Notes: generated from the sequence alone by a model not told the origin. 5,397 nt of DNA from Hyphomonas sp. (GCA_024743015.1 JANSXJ010000259.1:1-5397); one strand, 5' to 3'. Counted from the first letter of the stretch, positions 1 through 5,239 are shown. A program made the numbers and translations.

Positions 1-255
1 CAGGACCGTATATTGATCGGTGATGCGGCCCGTGAGCTATCGCGGGGCGCGGGTAATCCGATCAGCGCCAGTATCCGGGCCAAAGCGCCTGAAGGATTTG
101 TCGGCCTGTCGCGTGGTCTGCGCAGCGATTTCGGTGAACTCGCCGTACTTTCCGAAACCGCTGACTTTGCCGACCTGCAGCTTCAATTCTCGGTCACAAT
201 GAGCCGCTGTGTCGCCTGTCATGGCACGTATCGCAGCGCCGGAGACGGACCATGA
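1..255 (+). CDS. Cytochrome c'-like protein, C-terminal part (5' end outside window)
   Basis: The reading frame is open from the first base, so this is the last 84 residues of a longer protein; the TTG at 13 need not be its start. Residues 70-74 are CVACH, a CxxCH haem c attachment motif, followed by G-T-Y-R. A CxxCHxxYR signature only about ten residues from the C-terminus is the arrangement of cytochrome c' and related four-helix haem proteins, in which haem is bound near the end of the last helix. The upstream part, with ARELSRGAGNP and a helical stretch around residues 35-65, fits a helical bundle. Such proteins are exported and receive haem in the periplasm, but the signal peptide would lie outside the window. 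The peroxiredoxin gene starts 50 bases downstream on the same strand, so co-transcription is possible. The haem motif is certain; the exact family is an inference. Confidence 0.75.
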   Translation, partial: QDRILIGDAARELSRGAGNPISASIRAKAPEGFVGLSRGLRSDFGELAVLSETADFADLQLQFSVTMSRCVACHGTYRSAGDGP

Positions 256-305
256 AACGATCAACTTAACCTCATCATTATCAATCTCAAACTCAGGAGT
301 ACATC

Positions 306-935
306 ATGTCCCTCAGAATTGGCGACACCGCCCCAAACTTCACCATCCCGACCACAAAGGGCGAGATAACCTTTCACGACTGGATCGGTGATAGTTGGGT
401 CTTCTTCTTCAGCCATCCGGCTGACTTCACCCCGGTCTGCACCACGGAAATGGGCCGCACGGCGCAGCTCGCCCAGGAATTTGTCAATCGCAACACCAAG
501 CCGCTGGGTCTCTCGACCGATACGGTCGAGGAACACATCAAGTGGATCGACGATGTGAATGACACGCAGAACACCGATCTGGCATTCCCGATCGTCGCTG
601 ACGCCGACCACAAAGTGGCTGAGCTCTATGACATGATCCATCCCGGCGAGAGCGAAACCGCTGCGGTCCGTTCGGTCTTCATTATCGACCCGAACAAGAA
701 AATCCGCCTGACCATGACGTATCCTATGAGCGTTGGCCGGAATTTCGATGAAATCCTCCGCGTGATCGACGCGTTGCAAACCGGTGATAAGCACGGGATC
801 GCAACCCCGGCCGACTGGCTGCCGGGTGGTAAAGTCATCATCCCGCCATCGGTGACCAATGAACAGGCTGGCGTAAAGTTCCCACAGGGCTGGGACGAGC
901 TGCGTCCTTATTTGCGGTTCACCGAAGTCAAGTAA
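306..935 (+). CDS. 1-Cys peroxiredoxin (Prx6-type, AhpC/TSA family)
   Basis: This 209-residue thiol peroxidase reduces hydrogen peroxide and organic hydroperoxides. The active-site signature P38-A-D-F-T42-P-V-C45 matches PxxxTxxC, with C45 as the peroxidatic cysteine, and R122 in AVRSVFIIDP is the expected catalytic arginine. C45 is the only cysteine, so there is no resolving cysteine; an external thiol such as glutathione or another reductant must regenerate it. The length and the C-terminal extension (residues 160-209, with TPADWLPGGKVIIPP) fit the Prx6/1-Cys group rather than the shorter AhpC or BCP groups. The product should be cytoplasmic, as no signal peptide is seen. The start is supported by AGGAG at 295-299, six bases before the ATG. 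It lies in a same-strand run with a DUF983 gene and dps, consistent with peroxide defence. I see no clear OxyR-type site in the 50 bases upstream. Confidence 0.95.
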   Translation: MSLRIGDTAPNFTIPTTKGEITFHDWIGDSWVFFFSHPADFTPVCTTEMGRTAQLAQEFVNRNTKPLGLSTDTVEEHIKWIDDVNDTQNTDLAFPIVADADHKVAELYDMIHPGESETAAVRSVFIIDPNKKIRLTMTYPMSVGRNFDEILRVIDALQTGDKHGIATPADWLPGGKVIIPPSVTNEQAGVKFPQGWDELRPYLRFTEVK

Positions 936-946
936 ACCATCAAAGC

Positions 947-972
947 GCGCCGGGGCTTAAATGATCCGGCGC
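947..972 (+). other. Intergenic hairpin between peroxiredoxin and DUF983 genes
   Basis: GCGCCGG at 947-953 pairs perfectly with CCGGCGC at 966-972, leaving a 12-base loop. The 7-bp, all-GC stem begins 11 bases after the peroxiredoxin stop codon and ends 10 bases before the GGAGG of the next gene. No run of T follows, so it is not a classical intrinsic terminator. It could be a partial terminator or a 3'-end stabiliser that uncouples expression of the two genes, which is inference. Confidence 0.35.
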
Positions 973-994
973 ACACCTGCCCGGAGGTCTTCCC

Positions 995-1372
995 ATGTCC
1001 GTATCTGTCCCGTTGAAAGCCGCACTGCGTGGACGTTGCGGCGTCTGCAGCGAAGGAAAGCTCTTTGAAGGCTTTCTCACACTCAAATCCAGGTGCGATC
1101 ATTGCGGGCAGGACTTTACCGTCGCCGATACCGCCGATGGTCCGGCGTTTTTCGTTGGTTTCTTCATCATGATCGTCCTGGCACCTTTTTACTTCATTCT
1201 GCCCGTTGCAGAGATTCCCATCTCAGCAAAGGTGCTTGGCTATGGTGTCGTGCTCGCCGCAACGGTCGGCCTCGCCTACTGGCTTTTGCCGCTCGCAAAA
1301 GCCGTGCTGTTTAACCTGCAGATTTACCACCGCGCCGAACAGGCTCAATTTGAAGATCAGGCCCCAAAATAG
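995..1372 (+). CDS. DUF983 family membrane protein
   Basis: The 125-residue protein has the DUF983 layout: a short cytoplasmic-type N-terminus with two CxxC pairs (C15-G-V-C18 and C34-D-H-C37), then two hydrophobic helices at about 48-70 and 79-103. The phrase LRGRCGVCSEGKLFEGFLTL and the following ADTADGPAFFVGFF are typical of this family. The four cysteines look like a zinc-ribbon metal site, but the function of DUF983 proteins is not established. GGAGG at 983-987 lies seven bases before the ATG and fixes the start. The gene ends 12 bases before dps, whose ribosome binding site overlaps this stop codon, so the two are probably co-transcribed. The charged tail after residue 108 should lie on the cytoplasmic side if both ends are inside. 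Confidence 0.9.
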   Translation: MSVSVPLKAALRGRCGVCSEGKLFEGFLTLKSRCDHCGQDFTVADTADGPAFFVGFFIMIVLAPFYFILPVAEIPISAKVLGYGVVLAATVGLAYWLLPLAKAVLFNLQIYHRAEQAQFEDQAPK

Positions 1373-1384
1373 AAAGGCAGTCTC

Positions 1385-1852
1385 ATGGACATCAATATCG
1401 GAATTTCAGAAGCCGACCGAAAACGCTCAGCCGACTCGGTCGCCAAGCTTCTCGCAGATACGTACACGCTTTATCTTAAAACCCATGGCTATCACTGGAA
1501 TGTCGAGGGTCCGCATTTCCAGCAGCTGCACATTCTGTTCATGGAACAATACACTGAGATGTGGACCGCCGTCGACGAGCTTGCTGAACGCATCCGCGCG
1601 CTCGGCAAGTACGCGCCGGTCTCCTATGGCGAGATGGCAAAGCTCTCCACCATCAAGGAAGAGACGGGCCGCCCCGACTGGAAACAGATGGTCGAAACAC
1701 TTGCCAAGGGTCATGAGCAGGTGGCGAAGTCTGCACGCGAAGTGCTCCGAATTGCCGAGGACATTGGCGATGACGCAACGGCTGATGTCGTTACACCGCG
1801 GATTACGCTGCATGAAAAGACCGCCTGGATGCTACGTGCGACAGCCTCCTGA
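1385..1852 (+). CDS. dps: Dps family DNA-binding / iron-storage ferritin-like protein
   Basis: The 155-residue product has the usual Dps length and core. Dps proteins form hollow dodecamers that oxidise ferrous iron, preferably with hydrogen peroxide, store it as ferric mineral, and often coat DNA. Expected ferroxidase ligands are visible: H37 in HWNVEG, H49 in QLH, and D64 and E68 in VDELAER. The fifth usual ligand, an Asp or Glu four residues after the second histidine, is M53 here, with E54 next to it. Residues 1-15 contain few basic residues (R12, K13, R14), so DNA binding through the N-terminus is uncertain. GAAAGG at 1372-1377 overlaps the DUF983 stop and serves as ribosome binding site. 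A peroxiredoxin upstream fits a peroxide and iron stress role. The gene converges with the methyltransferase-like gene, 14 bases separating the stops, and I see no terminator hairpin there. Confidence 0.95.
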   Translation: MDINIGISEADRKRSADSVAKLLADTYTLYLKTHGYHWNVEGPHFQQLHILFMEQYTEMWTAVDELAERIRALGKYAPVSYGEMAKLSTIKEETGRPDWKQMVETLAKGHEQVAKSAREVLRIAEDIGDDATADVVTPRITLHEKTAWMLRATAS

Positions 1853-1866
1853 ACCAGACGAGAGGC

Positions 1867-2319
1867 TCAAATCCAGCGGCGCACCCGGCGGCAATAGGCG
1901 TCATAATCGGCCCCGAACTTTTCCGAAAGCACCGCTTCTTCGGGCTTGATCTGAAACACGGTCAGATAGATCACGAATACCGGTAGCAGGAGCAGCGAGG
2001 CCGGGTTGCTCAGCCAGAGCGCCCAGCCGATCAGCAGGATCAACATACCGAGATACATTGGATTGCGCGAGACGCGGTAGAGCCCGCCGACCACAAGCGT
2101 GCTGGCTTTTTCAGGCTTCAACGGGGTCACGGTTGTGCGGGCGCGCAAGAAGGCGAGCACTGAAACAGCCTCAATCAGAATGCCGCCCCCCATGACCGCG
2201 ATCGCAGACCAGCGCAGAAAGGACCCGTCAATGACCAGCCCGGGAAAGGCTTTGGCAAGCCCCCACATTCCCGCTCCGGTCAGCAGGCCGACCAGAGGCG
2301 GCGGAATGATCAGCTTCAC
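1867..2319 (-). CDS. Isoprenylcysteine carboxyl methyltransferase-like membrane protein
   Basis: This 150-residue integral membrane protein carries the conserved core of the ICMT/PEMT-like methyltransferases: G-G-L-Y81-R-V-S-R85-N-P-M-Y89-L-G, then E127-E128 and FGADYDAYCRRVRRW at the C-terminus. In this superfamily these parts bind S-adenosylmethionine at the membrane surface. Hydrophobic helices lie at about 4-24, 38-58 and a double-length stretch at 90-124. Bacteria usually lack prenylated proteins, so the true substrate is unknown; methylation of a lipid or small lipophilic molecule is a possibility. The start is GTG, supported by AAGGGG (- strand, 2333-2328) eight bases upstream. That site overlaps the stop codon of the DsrE-like gene, which ends 12 bases before, so the two genes probably form one translationally linked unit. 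Confidence 0.85.
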   Translation of the reverse strand: MKLIIPPPLVGLLTGAGMWGLAKAFPGLVIDGSFLRWSAIAVMGGGILIEAVSVLAFLRARTTVTPLKPEKASTLVVGGLYRVSRNPMYLGMLILLIGWALWLSNPASLLLLPVFVIYLTVFQIKPEEAVLSEKFGADYDAYCRRVRRWI

Positions 2320-2331
2320 GTCTGCGGCCCC

Positions 2332-2844
2332 TTAGAACGGATTCAGCGTATAGCCGTCCTGTTGAAGAAGGGCATGGGATGTCATGGCGGACAACGACAA
2401 GGTCACACCGGGCAGAAGGTCTTCTGCGGCGATGTCGCGGTAAGCCGCTGTCTGACCACACAGCTCAATGGTCACTCCGGCCTCGATCAGAGCAGCAACC
2501 AGGTCAGCATTGGCATTGGTGCCACTGCGCACCAGATCGAGCGCGGCAGGCCCGTGCACGATGATGGCGATCTCGATATTCTGAGTCGGAACACCTGCGG
2601 CCGCATGCATGTTCAGAAACCGCGCGGCACTCTCAAGGCGGCGATTGATTGCGCCGGGGTCAGCTGAGTCGGCAACATCAAACGCCACTTTGAAAACTGC
2701 ATCAGACTCTACAATCGCACCAGGCACGCTCACCACAGGCCCGAAAGCTTCGAACACTGGGCCTGTCTTGAAGTCCTCTGGTCCAGCCGACGCATGTCCC
2801 ACCAGCATTACTATGACCATAGCCAGTACGAAATTCTTTCTCAT
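2332..2844 (-). CDS. Exported DsrE/DsrF-like family protein
   Basis: The 170-residue product starts with a Sec signal peptide: MRKN, a hydrophobic core at 5-16, and a likely cut after A18-S-A20. The mature part resembles the DsrE/DsrF-like (YchN-type) fold seen in periplasmic members: VFKVAFDVAD near 50-59, a helix RRLESAARFLNMHAAAG at 68-84, then IEIAIIVHGPAA at 90-101, VAALIEAGVTIELCGQTA near 116-133, and VTLSLSAM. The only cysteine, C129 in LCGQ, is at the position conserved in this family. Cytoplasmic DsrE proteins relay sulfane sulfur, but exported ones are uncharacterised, so no sulfur role should be assumed. GAAGGGG (- strand, 2857-2851) sits six bases before the ATG. The gene leads a unit with the methyltransferase-like gene and faces the UPF0016 gene divergently. 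Its GC is high (63% in the line 2521-2580), unlike the genes further right. Confidence 0.8.
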   Translation of the reverse strand: MRKNFVLAMVIVMLVGHASAGPEDFKTGPVFEAFGPVVSVPGAIVESDAVFKVAFDVADSADPGAINRRLESAARFLNMHAAAGVPTQNIEIAIIVHGPAALDLVRSGTNANADLVAALIEAGVTIELCGQTAAYRDIAAEDLLPGVTLSLSAMTSHALLQQDGYTLNPF

Positions 2845-2891
2845 GAGGAACCCCTTCTTAGAATCACTTGAACTGTCAAAGCAGCATCTCT

Positions 2892-2907
2892 TTTTCTATA
2901 CCCCTGA
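2892..2907 (-). repeat. 16-base direct repeat, copy 1 (upstream of the DsrE-like gene)
   Basis: On the - strand this reads TCAGGGGTATAGAAAA, identical to 3737-3722. This copy is noncoding and ends 47 bases before the ATG of the DsrE-like gene. It contains TATAGA, which could act as a -10 box for that gene, but I find no good -35 box 16-18 bases upstream. The exact match is certain; a promoter role is speculation. Confidence 0.6.
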
Positions 2908-2978
2908 TCGTTTGAATCGACCCCGTCTATCGCATCGAACCCGATACCGAAACGATCTTGCGTAACGGCATATGTTTC

Positions 2979-2997
2979 AGGCATTTCTCGTTTGCCT
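2979..2997. promoter_or_regulatory. Short inverted repeat, possible operator half of a pair
   Basis: AGGCA (2979-2983) and TGCCT (2993-2997) form a perfect 5-bp dyad with a nine-base spacer. Its centre is about 20 bases, or two helical turns, from the centre of the dyad at 3001-3016. It lies in the divergent region between the DsrE-like and UPF0016 genes. Alone it is weak; the placement next to a second dyad is what makes it worth recording. Confidence 0.25.
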
Positions 2998-3000
2998 TAG

Positions 3001-3016
3001 TGTCCTAAAACGGACA
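3001..3016. promoter_or_regulatory. Inverted repeat, candidate repressor operator for the UPF0016 gene
   Basis: TGTCC (3001-3005) and GGACA (3012-3016) are perfect inverted halves around TAAAAC, giving TGTCCTAAAACGGACA. The site ends 19 bases before the ATG of the UPF0016 gene, where a bound regulator would block transcription or its early steps. The size fits a dimeric regulator such as a TetR- or MarR-type protein, but no regulator gene is in the window and I do not recognise the sequence as a known operator. Confidence 0.4.
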
Positions 3017-3035
3017 ACGAAATAGCGAGTGAGAT

Positions 3036-3314
3036 ATGACCGGCTTCATCACAGTGTTTCTGACCGTCTTTTTGGCGGAACTCGGCGACAAAACTCAACT
3101 GGCAACCGTCTTGTTTGCATCAGACGGCGAGCGAAATCGCTTGCTTGTATTTCTTGCCGCTAGCGGAGCTTTAGTTGCTTCTACTGGTTTGGCTATTTTA
3201 CTGGGTTTGGCGGCAGAGCGATGGCTGAGTCTACTACCGCTTAAATTAATCGCGGGCACCGGTTTCGTTGCAATTGGAATTTGGATGATTATCAGGCACA
3301 TCCAAGGAGGCTGA
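3036..3314 (+). CDS. UPF0016/GDT1 family cation transporter, single-motif (half-size) form
   Basis: This 92-residue membrane protein has the family signature E15-L-G-D18-K-T20-Q in its first helix (about 3-24), then helices at about 36-59 and 68-87. The family includes yeast Gdt1, human TMEM165, plant PAM71 and the bacterial manganese exporter MneA; characterised members move manganese or calcium, and the acidic motif residues bind the cation. Most members have two copies of the motif in about 200 residues. This one has a single copy and three helices, so it should work as a homodimer or pair with another half, and no second half is present in this window. The ribosome binding site is weak (GAGTGAG at 3027-3033). 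An inverted repeat just upstream suggests repression. Manganese export would fit a peroxide-stress neighbourhood, but that is inference. It converges with the small membrane protein gene 44 bases further on. Confidence 0.85.
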   Translation: MTGFITVFLTVFLAELGDKTQLATVLFASDGERNRLLVFLAASGALVASTGLAILLGLAAERWLSLLPLKLIAGTGFVAIGIWMIIRHIQGG

Positions 3315-3358
3315 GTAGCTTCCGCTTTGACGCAAAAGCAGACCATAACTCGATAGGT

Positions 3359-3604
3359 TCACTCGAAGCGTTTTTTTAAGCCAATAACAACAAGCGTGAT
3401 CAGCACAGATAAGACCGCCCAAACAATAGCGATCGCGACACTCAAGGGGAGTACTGTCGATAATAAAGAGGGACCCGCGCCGGTAACAAATTCCTGATAA
3501 AGCGTATACAGGATGAGCGCTAATTCGAATGCACCAACTCCCCAGAGGAAGATTGGCTGAAAAACATCATTAAAACGGGTTTCGAATGCTTGGGCCGGCT
3601 TCAT
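3359..3604 (-). CDS. Small two-helix membrane protein of unknown function
   Basis: The 81-residue product has two strong hydrophobic stretches, at about 17-39 (PIFLWGVGAFELALILYTLYQEF) and 47-76, separated by a short Gly/Pro/Ser-containing loop, and ends with the basic tail KKRFE. The basic tail and the R10-containing N-terminus suggest both ends are cytoplasmic. I do not recognise a family. An in-frame TAG 15 codons upstream, with no start codon between, makes this ATG the only ATG, GTG or TTG start. The nearest AGGA lies about 13 bases before it, too far for a good ribosome binding site, so translation may be weak. The hydrophobic pattern and uninterrupted frame support a real gene, and no competing frame is convincing. 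It follows the eight-cysteine gene on the same strand after 89 bases that contain a possible weak terminator. Confidence 0.65.
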   Translation of the reverse strand: MKPAQAFETRFNDVFQPIFLWGVGAFELALILYTLYQEFVTGAGPSLLSTVLPLSVAIAIVWAVLSVLITLVVIGLKKRFE

Positions 3605-3639
3605 ACCGACAGCGTTATCCTGACCGCCTGTAAGAAAGC

Positions 3640-3658
3640 AAAAGCGCTATTGGCTTTT
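3640..3658 (-). terminator. Possible weak intrinsic terminator of the eight-cysteine gene
   Basis: On the - strand GAAAAGC (3659-3653) is followed by a seven-base loop, GCTTTT (3645-3640), then GCTTTCTT. The 6-bp stem AAAAGC/GCTTTT followed by a T-rich tail resembles an intrinsic terminator 35 bases after the stop codon of the gene at 3694-4263. The stem is short and AT-rich, so it may be inefficient. Confidence 0.35.
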
Positions 3659-3693
3659 CACCCGATCCAAATAGTTACGTTTTCCGACGGAAA

Positions 3694-4263
3694 TCACAGA
3701 CGGCACTTTTTTCTTGCCTGGTTTTCTATACCCCTGAGCCTGCTGCCGTAACTGGAGTCAGTTTCCAGCTGGACGACTTGCGGGGTCATCTCGTCGGCGT
3801 AGCAGATGCAATATGCGTCGCCCGCTTCCTCGGAAGCTGCGCGTTTATATGCCAAGGAATTTGTGCAAAGATACACATACCTCTCCCGAAGCTTTTCGGG
3901 GACGTAGCAGTGCGTTTTTTCTGCTTCTTTTCGAACATTTTGTAGGTGTGCTTCTGGCATTTCCATGCGAGTTTTGAGGAAATTCATCGCGCGACAACCG
4001 CAATCAACCGGGCCAAAATCAAGATCATTCAGTTTGCATTCAGCATAGTTGTACTGCATTTCATCCAGAAATTCGGGACTGATGCTCGTAGGCGCCGGCA
4101 GTTCGATTACGCGACCATCGAAGATTTCGTAAGTCTCGATATCAAGCGGCGGAACACCATATTTGTAATTGGCGTCAGGTTCTTGCGCGGCGATCGAATA
4201 AGGGACAGCGACTAAGGCGAGAACGAAGCCGACAAATAAAATGGCGTTTAGAGTATTTTTCAT
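3694..4263 (-). CDS. Exported cysteine-rich protein with two C...CxC...C modules, function unknown
   Basis: The 189-residue product begins with a Sec signal peptide (MKNT, hydrophobic core at 7-22, likely cut after A25-A26). I recognise no named family. The mature protein has eight cysteines in two similar groups: C76, C88, C90, C119 and C133, C152, C154, C187. Each group is one cysteine, 11 or 18 residues, a CxC pair, about 30 residues, and a last cysteine. This suggests an internal duplication with two disulfide pairs per module in the periplasm or outside the cell. The stretch at 27-70 is acidic and proline-containing, with no cysteine. GGGGAAG on the - strand about eight bases before the ATG supports the start. 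The exported protein encoded upstream carries one copy of the same cysteine pattern. The last codons contain the second copy of the 16-base repeat. Confidence 0.75.
   Translation of the reverse strand: MKNTLNAILFVGFVLALVAVPYSIAAQEPDANYKYGVPPLDIETYEIFDGRVIELPAPTSISPEFLDEMQYNYAECKLNDLDFGPVDCGCRAMNFLKTRMEMPEAHLQNVRKEAEKTHCYVPEKLRERYVYLCTNSLAYKRAASEEAGDAYCICYADEMTPQVVQLETDSSYGSRLRGIENQARKKCRL
3722..3737 (-). repeat. 16-base direct repeat, copy 2 (inside the eight-cysteine gene)
   Basis: On the - strand this reads TCAGGGGTATAGAAAA, identical to 2907-2892 and in the same orientation. Here it is coding, giving residues LRGIEN near the C-terminus. It lies 118 bases before the start of the small membrane protein gene, so it could in principle also sit in that gene's promoter region. 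Confidence 0.6.
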
Positions 4264-4301
4264 AGCAATGTCTTCCCCGATAGATACAGCGGAACACTCA
4301 A

Positions 4302-4330
4302 AGCTTAGGTCTTACTGCCATGGGCGACAA
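4302..4330 (-). promoter_or_regulatory. Possible sigma-70-type promoter for the eight-cysteine gene
   Basis: On the - strand TTGTCG (4330-4325) is followed 17 bases later by TAAGCT (4307-4302), leaving room for a short leader of about 30 bases before the ATG at 4263. The spacing is ideal but both boxes match the consensus only partly. It lies in the 159-base gap after the DUF1036-like gene, where separate initiation is plausible. Apart from this I see nothing structured in that gap. Confidence 0.25.
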
Positions 4331-4422
4331 GTTCTAGTCTTTGCTTCCTGCCCCTTTATTTCCTTAATCGTCGGGTCTCCTACCCCCATGAGTTCGTATA
4401 CGCGTAACTATGAAATCGCCCC

Positions 4423-5238
4423 CTAATCTCCCGCCAAAAGGCATTCCATGGAATATTGTTCGAGGTCATTTTTGTTGACGACTTTGATCGCCTCGTGGAA
4501 CTCATCACCATTGGAAATGCTAAACTCTATCAGGTAAACGACATCCTGATTCTTTTCGACGATCTTCCGAGAGGGGCAGTTACAGAGCCTCTGAAGTGCA
4601 TCCTCATCAAACAGAGTAAAGTGATTTCGGCAGGCCTCATTCAGAGTAGCGACCGATCGATTTATTGCCCGATCTTGTTGGGAAATGATCGGTTCGCCAG
4701 GCCAGGGCAGCATTCGGTCATTCTTGTCCGGTCTGAGCGTTATTTTCGAAAACACATCATTTGGCTGGATATAAAACGACATGCGGAATTCGTAGAACCC
4801 CTCTGCGCAAGGAGGTGTAATCTTTCTTCGAACGGACGATAGGCTTCCGGTTTCTTCAAACCTTTTATTGCCAGGCAGACACATCACGTTGGTTTCAAAG
4901 CGTCCGTCCATTCGGCGATCTGCATTTTTCACGTTGTAGACGGGATTGCCGAAGACGCCGTTACTCCCTTTCTGGTAAAAACCGATTGAAACACCGCGAT
5001 ATGTTCCCGGATTTACGTTTTCACATTTTCCGGGTTGAATTTTATACCAAGCGCTTGCCTCGGCGCGGTCTCCCATCCAATAATCCGTCTTCGTGGCGAA
5101 TACTGCATATTCGAGCAGAATGTCCCCTTTGTTGCAAACTTCGATGACATTGTAGTCGTTCATTTGCGCAACTGAAGCCGTTGATCCGCAAACCCAAACG
5201 ACCAAGCTAATCCCTAGAAATTTCATCCAATTTAGCAT
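4423..5238 (-). CDS. Exported DUF1036-like protein with a C-terminal C...CxC...C module
   Basis: The 271-residue product has a signal peptide (core at 7-17, likely cut after S22-V-A24). Residues 31-90 resemble DUF1036: VIEVCNKGD at 31-39, then AWYKIQPGKCENV at 63-75, matching the family's CNK start and W-x-I-x-PG-x-C strand. Residues 91-170 continue with cysteines C120 and C144 and look rich in beta-strands. The last 70 residues differ: C203, C219-N-C221 and C266 form the same cysteine pattern found twice in the neighbouring exported protein. Function is unknown for both parts. An alternative start at M5 (ATG AAA TTT) would also give a good signal peptide. I kept the first ATG because it lies one base after the stop of the upstream gene, with AAGATAAG in reach as a weak ribosome binding site, which implies coupled translation. 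GC is low (38% in the line 4741-4800). Confidence 0.75.
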   Translation of the reverse strand: MLNWMKFLGISLVVWVCGSTASVAQMNDYNVIEVCNKGDILLEYAVFATKTDYWMGDRAEASAWYKIQPGKCENVNPGTYRGVSIGFYQKGSNGVFGNPVYNVKNADRRMDGRFETNVMCLPGNKRFEETGSLSSVRRKITPPCAEGFYEFRMSFYIQPNDVFSKITLRPDKNDRMLPWPGEPIISQQDRAINRSVATLNEACRNHFTLFDEDALQRLCNCPSRKIVEKNQDVVYLIEFSISNGDEFHEAIKVVNKNDLEQYSMECLLAGD

Positions 5239-5239
5239 G

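Noticed and set aside
261..794. A 177-codon open frame on the - strand opposite the peroxiredoxin gene
   Set aside because: It is antisense to an unmistakable peroxiredoxin, and long antisense frames are common in GC-rich coding DNA.
1206..1949. A 247-codon open frame on the + strand crossing the DUF983, dps and methyltransferase genes
   Set aside because: It lies in another frame over two well-identified genes, its product is rich in Arg, Ser and Pro with no recognisable domain, and it has no ribosome binding site.
2874..2879. A perfect TTGACA on the - strand upstream of the DsrE-like gene
   Set aside because: A -10 box at 16-18 bases would fall on the ribosome binding site of the gene, where the sequence is AAGGGG, so it cannot serve as a normal promoter for it.
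2609..2965. A 118-codon open frame on the + strand
   Set aside because: Most of it is antisense to the DsrE-like gene and the rest runs through the divergent intergenic region; no domain or start signal supports it.
2841..2984. A 47-codon frame on the - strand upstream of the DsrE-like gene, whose stop overlaps that gene's ATG
   Set aside because: The ATGA-type overlap is tempting, but there is no convincing ribosome binding site, the product has no recognisable features, and the frame includes the DsrE-like gene's own Shine-Dalgarno region and the 16-base repeat.
2845..3035. A manganese (yybP-ykoY) riboswitch upstream of the UPF0016 gene
   Set aside because: Family members can be under this riboswitch, but I could not find its conserved loops here, and the space is mostly taken by other elements.
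3304..3310. AAGGAGG, a very strong Shine-Dalgarno sequence, at the end of the UPF0016 gene
   Set aside because: No start codon at proper distance opens more than nine codons; the sequence simply encodes the last residues before the stop.
3324..3339. GCTTT/AAAGC hairpin between the convergent UPF0016 and small membrane protein genes
   Set aside because: The stem has only 5 bp and no T-run follows on either strand, so a terminator call is not justified.
4807..4815. AAGGAGGTG on the + strand inside the DUF1036-like gene
   Set aside because: No ATG follows at usable spacing and the region is antisense to a supported gene.
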